A DNA stretch of 64,000 bases from Mytilus edulis (Eukaryota; Mollusca; Bivalvia; Mytilida; Mytilidae), in NCBI RefSeq assembly GCF_963676685.1, contig NC_092344.1, positions 100,098,749 to 100,162,748 on the forward strand, written 5' to 3'. The notes below the pieces were generated by a model. The model saw only the letters and a program-made list of their open reading frames with translations. It was not told where the DNA came from and searched no databases. The translations under genes were made by a program, and so were the position numbers. Position 1 is the first letter of the stretch; the number at the start of each line of letters is the position of its first letter. Shown here piece after piece: positions 35,776 through 48,800 of the stretch.

Positions 35776-36441
35776 GTATATAATTGTGAATACTAGAGAT
35801 TACTAGATTATTTGTTTTCCTCATTAAAGCTGGTTTTTGTATTGTAAACATTGTATACATAATATACAAGTTTCAACTAATTGTTATTATTGTTGCTGCC
35901 ATTTGAATTTTAGTTGCTGAATAAGAGAGAGCTGCCTGAAATATTTTGTTACATGTTTTTAATTTAGTTTTAGTCAGGTTGGTCAAAATGAAAATAATTG
36001 AACCTTCTTTTTGACTTCATGAATATGATAAAATATTGTAACAGTGTTGTGACCATAAATGCATGATCACAGGGGTGTAACCATACATACATGGTCACTA
36101 AAAAATATGGAGCCAACGGAAAGCTTTTTTTTCAGAAGAAAACTAATGACAACACTAGAGTAACATCCCATGGTCTAAACCTTTCCATTTTTTAGAATTC
36201 TTAATAAACTCTTAATCTAAATATTTCTGTTAATATTAAATTGAAGGCAATTTATTTTCTAAGCTATTCCGTCATATGACAGTTTCTTATTTATCATATG
36301 CGTTTGAATGTTCTTATTACATCTTACTTGTTTGCACTGTGGCAATTATTGAAACTTTTGTGACTTTTAATATATATTATATCCTCTGGTTATTGTATAT
36401 TGATAAACCATAATGATAACTAAGTTTTATCTATTTTTAGA

Positions 36442-36711
36442 ATGACTCTTGAAGAGGATGATGAAAATCATTGTAGAATAGAAGACAACAATAACTACCA
36501 TCCAGACAGAGAAAAACCAATGATTCATCCTTGTGTGGATCCTCCTGTTTGTGAGAGTTGTCAGAGACTAGAGTTATCTTTCTTTGATCCTGGATGTCCA
36601 GGATGCAAGGAGATACTAGAAAATCCAAACACCACCGTCCCTGAAATTTTTGCAGTATTACGACAATGGACACCTCAGACACAACAAAATTTAGAATTAC
36701 TTGTTAATGAG
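36442..36711 (+). CDS. CLIP4: CLIP4-like exon 1 of the main CDS
   Basis: Encodes 90 residues from MTLEEDDENH to LLVNE, with CPGCKEILENPNTTVPEIF and then LRQWTPQTQQN, the conserved CLIP3/4 N-terminal segment. Donor GAG|GTATTT, phase 0. Confidence 0.88.
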
Positions 36712-36798
36712 GTATTTTGAAAATTAATATTCACTTCCTCAACTATTCCTGAAATATCCCTTCAATAAATAAGGCCATCAAAAGTAATTCATAGATTC

Positions 36799-36830
<32 letters not shown>

Positions 36831-39800
36831 TCAAGAATAAACTATTGTGAATTTCTTTACATTTTGCATTAATCATGTACTGGTAGACATATCCACATCA
36901 ATTATGACATTTATTTTTCATATGCATTAATTCTTTGCTACTACCATGCCTTACTATTATATAGACATTTATTTTATGACTTTTATTAAATTGATATTTC
37001 AGATTTTGAAACGTGGAGCACATATCAATGATCGAGATGGCCTTACAGACATGACATTACTACATTATTCCAGCAAATCAGGAGCTGCTGGGATAGGTGA
37101 TTCAGACATTGCAGCTAGGGTTTCATCCATGTTAATATCAAAAGGGGCAGATGTAAATATAAGGTGCAGATGGACTAACATGACTGCTCTACATTATGCT
37201 GCATATTTTGATGTGGTACCTGTGATAAAAGTCCTTTTGAAGGCAACTAAAGCTTTAGGTATGAGATTTTAGGTTTTTTATAATGATTTAAGTAGTTGTT
37301 ATATTAATTTTAAGGTTTTAACTTTTTGCAGTATGGGGCAAAAGTCATTCCATATTAGATTGATGCAACAACTTTTTTGATGGGCTTTTTAATTATCATT
37401 GACAACCTATTTTGGGTTTATGCCAGATTGCACAAAACACAAAACTTGCTTATAGTATGATGGACAGTTTGGCAGTTTTTGTCATCAACTCCTGCTTTCA
37501 ACACCATTCTTAGTTGACTAGCATTATCAACTTTCCTACCACAGGTTGTTGTTTTCTTTTGACACACCGGTTTCCTCCACCAATAAAAACTGACCAACAT
37601 GAATTATTACAAAAGTAGCTTATAAGCCAATCAATTAATCAATCATTTATGATGAAAGTCCACATTTAGATAAAGTTGACCTTGACCTTTACTTTATTAA
37701 AAGATTATTATATTTTATATAGTGTATTGAGAATTGCAATATACCCTAGGTAGGGTACAGAATTTTCTCATCTATATGACAATTACCAGAATTCAATACA
37801 AATTTAAGTTCAAAACTTCTTTACAAGTGAATAAAGGATTATGTTAAGTTTATATCAATGAGACTACAACCTGATAAAAAACAAAACAAATAAAAGTCGT
37901 TAAGAGATAGTCATATCCTCTTCAAGCCTATTTTTAAAAAATGTTCATAATGATTTTTAATTTACAATTCTACAATGCTTTTATCAAATCAGATATTCAC
38001 ATAGGATCAGTTATCTGGTTACTAACGTAATTGTTTATTAGATGAAAAGAATGTGGGCAGATTACTCAGTATGTTCAGGGACTTGATATCATTTTCACAG
38101 TTTTACTTTATTGTTTACAGATGTAGATAGTATCTGTTCAGAATTTGACAATGGTGGTGTCTTACATATCGCAGCATCTAATTTAGCATATGAAGCTATA
38201 AAGGTGTTACTACAGAATGGTGCTAATCCTTCATTGAAAGATGATAAAGGACGAACACCAATAGGTATGTTTTATGAAGATTTTTTATGCCACTGAAGTG
38301 GTAGGTGCCGTGAAAGACTAATAGATGAACTGTTTTTCGAATTAATAAATAAAGTTGTGAAGAGGTGAAATTGATTTTTTTGTCAAGTTTTTCACAGTAT
38401 TAGTCAAGTTGGAATATGACAAACAGTAGTCCCCGTATTGTACAAGACATTAACCAACAACTATATGAACAAGATTTGAATACTAGTAACTAAAACTAAA
38501 GCATTAAACTAATCTCCTGGAAGAATATTACCAAGGACCATTGATTTTGTAAAAGAAATTGGACTTTATTACTCAGAAACAAACATAAGATTGGTGTCTG
38601 GATTGTTTCAATTTTTAGTTTTTTATACTAGTTAGATGATTTATACTCAATAATAAGTGAATAGGAAATTAATAGGGTAAATTGTACAAGTATCAGAAGC
38701 TCTTTCAAAGTTAGTGTGTAGAATTGCCATTTGATAAAAATCAGTGTAGTCCTCAATATCAACTTAAGCAATCAAAATTTAGGAAGTCTTTTTCAAACCA
38801 GGCAAAAGCCTGCATCTCGGGCACTTATATGGTTATATAACTTGAAACTGGGAGAAATGTACCAATATTATATGTACCATGTTAACATTAGTTTTTCTTT
38901 ACAGAATGCATTCCAGATCCCAGTGATTTAGATTCAGACCCAGATATGGGAAAACTAGTCATCAAATTAAAGAAAGTTTTACAAGAAGCTAGTCAACCAG
39001 CACCTAAATTACCTCCACCGAATTATGATCTAGTCCAAAGTAAAGTAACTCTCCAGTCATTAGGACTGGACTTAGGTGATAAGGTCGTGGTAGGAGGATT
39101 AAAGGTAAGTCCTCAACATATATTTTCAATTATGTCTCTGAATAATTCGGTCTTTTAATAATTATTCACAAATATCTAAATATGAGGTGGTTATTCAGTT
39201 AAAAGCTTCAATAACTGAACTATGTCCAGTGCACGATGTTTTGTCGATATTGTCAACATCGCAATGTCAACTTTATAGTGTCGTTATTGTGTTTACATTG
39301 TATCCTATCAATACGTTCTATACCTTTCTGTTTACATCGTTCACATCGTATACATCGTGATGTTGACAATATCGTGTCGACATCGTGTTTATATTGTATA
39401 TATATAGAGTCTATAGATTTCTGTTTACATCGTTCACATCGTATACATCGCGATGTTGACAATATTGTGTCAACATCGTATTTATATTGTATATATAGAG
39501 TATACCTTTCTGTTTACATCGTTCACATCGTATACATCGCGATGTTGACAATATTGTGTCAACATCGTATTTATATTGTATATAATGTCTATACCTTTCT
39601 GTTTACATCGTTCACATCGTATACATTGCGATGTTGACAATATTGTATCAACATCGTGTTTATATTGTATATATATATATATATATATATATACAACTCG
39701 TCTTAACATCAACCCAACAATGTTAGATCTGTAAATTTGCTTTCGCAAATTTTTGGTTCTTCCCTCGCCGGGATTCGAACCCATGCTACTGTGATATATA

Positions 39801-42800
39801 TATATATATATATATATAAAGGCTATACCTTTCTGTTTACATCGTTCACATCGTATACATCGCGATGTTGACAATATTGTGTCAACATCGTGTATATATA
39901 GAGTCTATACCTTTCTGTTTACATCGTTCACATCGTATACATCGCGATGTTGACAATATCGTGTCAACATCGTGTTTATATTGTATTTATATATATAAAG
40001 TCTATACCTTTATGTTCACATCGTTCACATCGTATACATCGCGATGTTGACAATATTGTGTCAACATCGTGTTTAAATTGTATGTATAGAGTCTATACCT
40101 TTCTGTTTACATCGTTCACATCGTATACATCGTGATGTTGACAATATCGTGTCGACATCGTGTTTATATTGTATATATATAGAGTCTATAGATTTCTGTT
40201 TACATCGTTCACATCGTATACATCGCGATGTTGACAATATTGTGTCAACATCGTATTTATATTGTATATATAGAGTCTATACCTTTCTGTTTACATCGTT
40301 CACATCGTATACATCGCGATGTTGACAATATTGTGTCAACATCGTATTTATATTGTATATAATGTCTATTCCTTTCTGTTTACATCGTTCACATCGTATA
40401 CATTGCGATGTTGACAATATTGTATCAACATCGTGTTTATATTGTGTATATATATATATATATATAAAGTCTATACCTTTATGTTTACATCGTTCACATC
40501 GTATACATCGCGATGTTGACAATATTGTGTCAACATCGTGTTTATATTGTATGTATAGAGTCTATACCTTTCTGTTTACATCGTTCACATCGTATACATC
40601 GCGATGTTGACAATATCGTGTCAACATCGTGTTTATATTGTATTTATATATATAATGTCTATACCTTTCTGTTTACATCGTTCACATCGTATACATCGCG
40701 ATGTTGACAATATTGTGTCAACATCGTGTTTAAATTGTATATATAGTGTCTACACCTTTCTGTTTACATCGTTCACATCGTATACATCGTAATGTTAACA
40801 ATATAGTGTCAACATCTCGTTGTTGTTGTATATACATTTTTTTTCGTTCTTTTTTTTTAAATAAGTTAACATGGTTAAGCAGTTAGTTATAGTGTTAAAA
40901 TTGTTTTCCATTTTTCATGTCGGCGTCTTTTATTGTTAACTATGACATATAAACTTTGCTCAATGTTAAAGGCCATACGGTTATTTATAGATGTGCCAGT
41001 TAGTATGTATGTACTGGAAATTTTACTTATTTGCAATCATACCACTTCTATTTTTATAAATACCTTTCTGTTTAAATTAGTTCACATAACAATGCTAACA
41101 ATATTGTGTCAAAATCGTGTTTATATTTTATATTGAGTCTATGGTACGTATATAAACGTTAAACTAACTGCATTTGTTTGCACCTGTCCTTAGTCAGGAA
41201 TCTGTCGTTCAGTAGTTGTCGTTTGTTAATTGTTCATACGTGTTTCTGGTTTCATGTTTTTTTTACCTTAGACCTTTATTTTTCCTGTTCAAATAGTTTT
41301 ACATTAGTGTTTGTTTGTGCCTTTCATAGCTTGCTACTCGATAAAAACCAAAACTCCGTATTAATGTCAAACCTATAGGGGTATACTTATAAAAGATGTA
41401 ACTTAAATAAAAAGTTGTCTCATTTGAACTTATACCGCATCTTCTTATATGTATACATCGCTATGTTAACGATGTCAACGATGTAAACAATATATAAGAG
41501 TTCAAACAATATCAACAAAGTTGACTAGATATCGTGTACATCGCGATGTTAACGATGTCAACGATGTAAACAATATATAAGAGTTTAAACAATGTCAACG
41601 ATGTTCACACGACATCGTTTTAACCTTGTAAACATCACGATGTTAACGATGTCAACGATGTAAACAATATATAAAAGTTCAAACAATGTCAACAATGTTG
41701 ACACGACATCGTGTTTACATTGTATACATAGCAATGTTAACGATGTCAACGATGTAAACAATATATAAGGGATCAAACAAAGTAAACGATGTTGACACGA
41801 CATCGTGTTAACATTGTAAACATCGCGATGTTAACGATGTCAACGATGTAAACAATATATAAGAGTTCAAACAATGTCAACGTTGTTGACACGACATCGT
41901 GTTTACATTGTATACATCGCAATGTTAACGATGTAAACAATATATAAGGGATCAAACAATGTAAACGATGTTGACACGACATCGTGTTAACATTGTAAAC
42001 ATCGCAATATTAACGATGTCAACTATGTAAACAATATATAAGAGTTCAAACAATGTCAACGTTGTTGACACGACATCGTGTTTACATTGTATACATCGCA
42101 ATGTTAACGATGTCAACGATGTAAACAATATATAAGGGTTCAAACAATGTCAACGATGTTAACACAACATCGTTTTAACATTGTATACATCTCGATGTCA
42201 ACGATGTATACATTATATAAGGGTTCAAACAATGTAAACAATGTTGACATTATATCGTGTTAACATTGTAGATATCGGGATGTCGACAATATTGAATAAA
42301 CATCCTTCACTGGACATGAATGCAATAACTTGGTGAAGTATTTAAAAAATTTATATTTAGGAATTTAGCAAAAAAATATTAGATACAGATTAAGTCAACA
42401 TATTTCACATTGTTTTTCTTGAGTTATCCCCCTGGATTTTCTGGAAAGTGGGCAAAGATTTTTATTTTTATTTTGGCATAATGATTACAACTTTTGAAGA
42501 TATGTTAAAGTTCCATAATGATTGTTCTTTAGTATAAATAATGCAATATTTTTTTCCACCTTGCAAATGACTAGTTACCTGAACCTATTTAAAAGTTTGG
42601 AGCAGACCCCATGATAGTTAAAATAGAAATAAATGTAAGGTTTTGCTTTAACAGTTACATTATATTTCCTAGACTGGAACATTACGATATTGTGGACCAA
42701 CAGAGTTTGCCAATGGTATTTGGGCAGGAATAGAACTAGATGATCCCGGTGGCAAGAATGATGGTAGCATTGGTGGAATATCTTACTTCCAGTGTCCTCA

Positions 42801-45800
42801 AAATCATGGTTAGTCAAATTTAAAGACCAGTGATTCTTTTCACAAAAATATCTTATGATTAAAATTGGTAGTAATTTATACTTAAATGTTAATGACTTAC
42901 AAGTATTTTTACTCATAAGATTTTTGTGTGAAAATAGCGGCTGACCACAGAATTTTGTTAAAATTAGGGTTTTGGCCACAGACTTTTAAAAAATCACGGT
43001 TTGTCAAATTTAAAGACCACAGACTTTGTCAGAAACATGGTAAATCAAATAAATGAAATGTTCTATACATCAATATGTATAAATACTATCAAATAAATAA
43101 AATATTTTACATGTGTATTCATACTAGGATATATGTGTCATTTTTTTATTATTAAAGTTCATATTCCCTAATCTTTTATTGAAAATGAAGCACTTTCTAG
43201 TACAGTTTCCTTGTTCTATTTGTACTTTCCAATACTTTTGGTAATAAGTATTGTAATGCCCCACCTACGGTAGTAGAGGGGCATTATGTTTTCTGGTCTG
43301 TGTGTCCAATCGTTCGTTTGTCTGTTTGTCCGTTATTTCGTTCGTCCGTTCGTCCCGCTTCAGGTTAAAGTTTTTGGTCAAGATAGTTTTTGATGAAGTT
43401 GAAGTCCAATCAACTTTAAACTTAGTACAAACGTTCCCCATGATATTATCTTTCTGATTTTAATGCCAAATTAAAGTTTTGACCCCAATTTTACGGTCCA
43501 CTGAACTTAGAAAATGATAGTGCGAAGTTCAGGTTAAAGATTTTGGTGAAGGTAGTTTTTGATGAAATTGAAGTCCAATCAACTTGAAAATTAGTACACA
43601 TGTCCCCTATGATATGATCTTTCTAATTTTAATGCCAAATTAAAGTTTTGACCCCAAGTTCACGGTCCACTGAACATGGAAAATGATAGTGCGAGTGGGG
43701 CATCCGTGTACTATGGACACATTCTTGTTAAGCACATGTTTTGTCTTCTATAATTGTCAGAAAATATATCAATTGATGAAATTGCTTCAAATTATCTTGG
43801 AAATCAGTAGTATAAAAATAATTTGAGAACTTATATTTTAAGGTATCTTTGCTCCAGTAAGTAAAATAGCTAAGCCAGGAAGTACACCAGCACCTCGTCC
43901 ATCATCTGCATCATCACCTTCTAAGTCATCACCTAGCAAAACAGTACCAGTAGATGTGTCAAATGTGAAAGCAAGAGTAGATACAGGTAACAAAACAGTA
44001 CCAGTAGATGTGTCAAATGTGAAAGCAAGAGTAGATACAGGTAACAAAACAGAACCAGTAGATTTGTCCAATGTAAAAGCAAGAGTAGATACAGGTAACA
44101 AAACAGTACCAGTAGATGTGTCCAATGTGAAAGCAAGAGTAGATACAGGTAACAAAACAGTACCAGTAGATGTGTGTAATGTGAAAGCAAGAGTAGATAC
44201 AGGTAACAAAACAGTACCAGTAGATTTGTCCAATGTGAAAGCAAGAGTAGATACAGGTAACAAAACAGAACCAGTAGATTTGTCCAATGTGAAAGCAAGA
44301 GTAGATACAGGTAACAAAACAGTACCAGTAGATGTGTGTAATGTGAAAGCAAGAGTAGATACAGGTAACAAAACAGAACCAGTAGATGTGTGGAATGTGA
44401 AAGCAAGAGTAGATACAGGTAACAAAACAGTACCAGTAGATGTGTCCAATGTGAAAGCAAGAGTAGATACAGGTAACAAAACAGTACCAGTAGATGTGTC
44501 CAATGTAAAAGCAAGAGTAGATACAGGTAACAAAACAATACCAGTAGATGTGTCCAATGTGAAAGCAAGAGTAGATACAGGTAACAAAACACACAATTTT
44601 GAAATTATATTATAATAGTGCTAGTAGACATGTCTTTTAGACATCTGAGATGTAATTAGGTCACATGAAAATTAGTTGTGTTGTTCAGAGATACTCTATT
44701 TAATGATGACATGTAGGGAGCATAAAGCTCACTGCTCATTTTGCAGGATTATATTTTTCTCATGATCTCACAGATTTTACATGCAACTCATTATTTCATA
44801 ATTTAAACACTTAATAATTTGGCTCTATATTATAAATATTATGACATCTGATTATATGATATAAGGTTTAAGTACAAGGATTGTAGGAGGATTTATAAAA
44901 AGAATTATAGATTATCGTTGATCATCTCATGTACTACTTAAACATCTGTTATGCTAAGTAAATTGTGGTACTGAATTTTCGGCTATCCCTTGACACCATT
45001 TTCGAGTATGGTCTTGAGGAAACGTTGATAGTCCATCGGAAGGAGACGATAAATGGCTGACCAGTGTTAAGAGAGAGCCAATCTCTCGCACGTAAAAGAC
45101 ACCCTTGTAGATTTTGAAAAAGAGCAGGCTAATGCCGCTACAAGGCAGTACTCGCACCGCAAAGTGGAAAGAGATTAATATAAGTTGCAAAACTGTTTCC
45201 TAATCCACTATGAATAAATATGTTTAAACTAAAATTGTGGTAAAAACAGCAGTTGACATACTTAAAATTGATAATGGAAATGGGGAATATGTTAAAGAGG
45301 TTTTTATTGCCAATCCCTCAGTCATTAAGCCAATGATGACAGTTATCCTAAAATTATGGATGGTTTTTAAATTACAGTGATTTTTTTATATTTTCATTAG
45401 TAAATTATTTGCTACCCTTTGTAAATTGTAAAATAAAAACAAAATTTTGGTGATCAAAATGTTGTACATTTTTTCTACAGTATTAATTTTCCAAAAAAAA
45501 TCAGTATTAAAAGAAATATATTTTATGGAATATGTCCTCTTTCGCATGTATCAAATGCCTCAGATTATACTTATTTAAAAATAATGAATCTTGTAAGTGT
45601 GATGAAAAGCCTATTTTTTTTACTACAAGTTTTTTGTGAGAATTTTTTTTAGATAGCTCATTATTTTTGTCTCAAACAAAATTGATGAATAGTTTAGTTG
45701 TATCATCTAAATGGTCATTATTTTATACCTATTTCATTTTTACTTAGTATTGCTTACACTATTTTTATTGTAAAAACCCTTTTTTGAACCTCTATATCCA

Positions 45801-48800
45801 CCTGTTCGTCACGTGGTTTAATTTCGCGGAACCTCTCGGGCTTTTACTCAACAATCAAACGTTAAAGTACTTCCGCTTTGTCAAAGCGGTAAAATCAAGT
45901 TTATAAATTAAGCAGTTCAACAGTTAAATGAACAAGATCAAAGATGAGTAGCATATTATCAAACACTCCAACAAAGTTGATGGAAGCCGAGAGGTGTTTT
46001 AAGAGAGCGTGTGACGAGATCCTATCGCTGAACAGAAGGATCGAAGACCTTTCAAAACGATACGACATGGCCAGACGAGAAAACAGGCGATCGTACCGTT
46101 ACAACCTCAGGTTGCAGATTGCAGTTGTCGAAGGTGTTCGAAACATGTTTTACGAATATGCTACCAAGAAAGCAGATGAGATTTCAGAGCTTCGATTTCA
46201 AGTCAACGTAGAGATGTCGGACGATGAAGATGATTTCAGCTCTCGTGGATACTCCTTGTCAGCCGTATTGGACGACGATGAAGATTCGTCACAAGAAGAT
46301 TCTGAGGATAATGACGATGAAGATGAAATAGACGAAATGGAAGTCAGCTGAACAGACCATCTGGAGGCTCCTTACTTATAAAGGCTCTTTTAAGAGCCAC
46401 ACACATATTTCAAAAAGAGTCTAGAATTGTTTAGCCTGAAATAAGATATATATAATCACTAGAGCTTTAAAGCAACCTTCTTTACATCATTCCTTCCAAA
46501 ATTTGAGCACACACAGCTAGCTTGTCCACTTATCAGAGAAGTTAAAAATAGACAGTTTATAATGAAGTTTACATTAAAAGTATTTCAAAGTTAAAATTAT
46601 GAATTAGTCCTGCACTTTAAAACATTGCATTATCTGTATTTCCCACGTCTGTAATATGGATGGGAACTTCACAGATTCCTTTTGACTATTGTGTGACAGG
46701 TTGGTCTGCACATAAATTAGTCGCGCTTGCTGAGGGGTGTATATATATGATATGCTCAAAAACAATTTACGGGGATTTGTGTAGTAAGACATACTTACAT
46801 ATACTATACTCATCCTGGGCTTTTATAAAAAAAGAAATATTCCATATATGTCGGTTTGCCTACACACTCATTTGCCAGAAAGCCTTCATACTTGACAGGG
46901 CTTTGGAATTTTCTTGAAAAGGCACTTATCCTTGGAAAAGTTATCTTACAATTTTACTTTCCCGCATCAGTTTTCACTTTCCCGTTGACCAGTGTTCTTG
47001 CCTTTATGGTAATGTGATGCTATCTGAAGTGTTTTTTTTTGTTTTTTTTTATAGATTATGTCATGAATATGATGCTATAATTTTTAGAAACAAGGTGGTA
47101 TTTCAATTTCCCCTGTTTACCATGATGCTAAATGAAATATCTGGGGAGAACACTGCATTCATAATTTTTTTACTTGGAAGTCCGAAATAAGTTTGATATT
47201 TGAACAATTAAAAAACATAAACAACTTTATATATAAACATACAACATTGTACAACAGGTTTGATTTCATTCAGTAACTGTTTAAGTCTCATAATTTCCAT
47301 TTCATTGATGAATCAGCGGGGATAAAATATTTATGCAAACTCTTTGCTTCATGACCTTCATTACTGTTAACGATGATAACAAACTACTGCTGTAAACGTA
47401 AGGAAATAAGTGATAACTTCAGGGAACCAGTTTCTAAACTAAAATGTGTCCAATATTTATCAGGAATCTGATGTACAGTAGTTGTCGTTTGTTTATGTAA
47501 TATATACGTGTTTCTCGTTTCTCGTTTTGTTTATATAGATTAGACCGTTGGTTTTCCCGTTTGAATGGTTTTACACTAGTAATTTTGGGGCCCTTTATAG
47601 CTTGTTGTTCGGTGTGAGCTAAGGCTCCGTGTTGAAGGCCGTACTTTAACCTATAATGGTTTACTTTTTAAATTGTTATTTGTATGGAGAGTTGTCTCAT
47701 TGGCACTCACACCACATCTTCCTATATCCAATAACAGACTTTGTCAAACATGAATACAACACAAAAAAGTACCATGTAAAGATGATTTACTTACCCGATT
47801 GGAAACTGGTACCTAGATGTCTACACTTACACAATGATTTTTTTTACTTTCCTTGGGAAATGAGAATTCCAAAGCCCTGCTTGGTAGAATGGTTTTTCAT
47901 CTTCTACATATGACCAGTCTTTTTCTACAAGTTTTCATTCTTTGTAGCATTTTTCTGTATTAAACTGTTTATTTGAATGTAAAAATTGCTGAATTTGCTG
48001 TTTTCAGCATGCTAACCTTACTGTGCTTCAACTTCTGTTCACTTGAACACAATGGTTATTACCAGCAAACCCAGATCAAGTGAATTTTGGTGGCATCAGT
48101 TTCCCTGTTCTGGAGTTCTGTCCCTTTATTGACTGGAAAACTACTAGCAGGGGAATTATATATATATATAAAACTACACATATAAACTTCCTATATTGCA
48201 GGATTAAAGGGTAGAGCACCATCAATAACAGATCTTGGTGATATAGAATATGGTGACAGAGTTATAGTTGCTGGACAACGTAAAGGAACTGTCAAATATG
48301 TTGGTGAATCAAAATTTGCACCAGGTTAGTAAAGAAATTGTTATGAAATATTGATATACATTCTATTTTAGCTGACATATTATAATTAAAACCTTTCTGG
48401 TTGGTATTGTCTTTGCACACAGTTGCTATATATATTAAAAGTCGTTCTTGGTTTCCCTCTGTATTTTCTTCTTTTTTAAGTGATTTTATTATTAAGACAT
48501 TTGTACACAAAAATGAAATGGGACATCAAAAGATGAAGTTATTTCCTCCCTCACTGTTTTAGACCAGCTGACCTATGTAATTTATTGTCAAGTCATCTTT
48601 AAAGATTATAACTTAAATTAATCATGTTTATATGATAACCAATAAATCCTTCAAGTAGAGCAATTGGAACAGGATCATTCTTACATTTTATCTATATGAA
48701 GTTTGTGTAAGATCATGCAACTTATTCTGTACATGTTAGACATGACTGGTCATATATCTTCTTTTTCTAACAGGTATATGGTATGGTATTGAATTGGACC

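Noticed and set aside
39770..39800. tRNA gene suggested by GGTTCGAATCCCGGC on the minus strand
   Set aside because: No A box, anticodon arm or acceptor stem; better read as a SINE fragment.
39236..42143. Many satellite frames (CRYCQHRN, HRSHRIHRDVDNIVSTS types)
   Set aside because: Simple read-through of the 92-bp satellite on both strands inside an intron.
43838..44596. Long minus-strand open frames of 190-250 codons
   Set aside because: They are antisense shadows of the 54-bp array, open because one repeat period is a multiple of three; the plus frame is continuous with CAP-Gly 1.
45944..46351. Naming the nested gene as IER2/IER5
   Set aside because: The resemblance is limited to a few residues, with a large inserted stretch and none of the family's conserved GG-x-LH motif.
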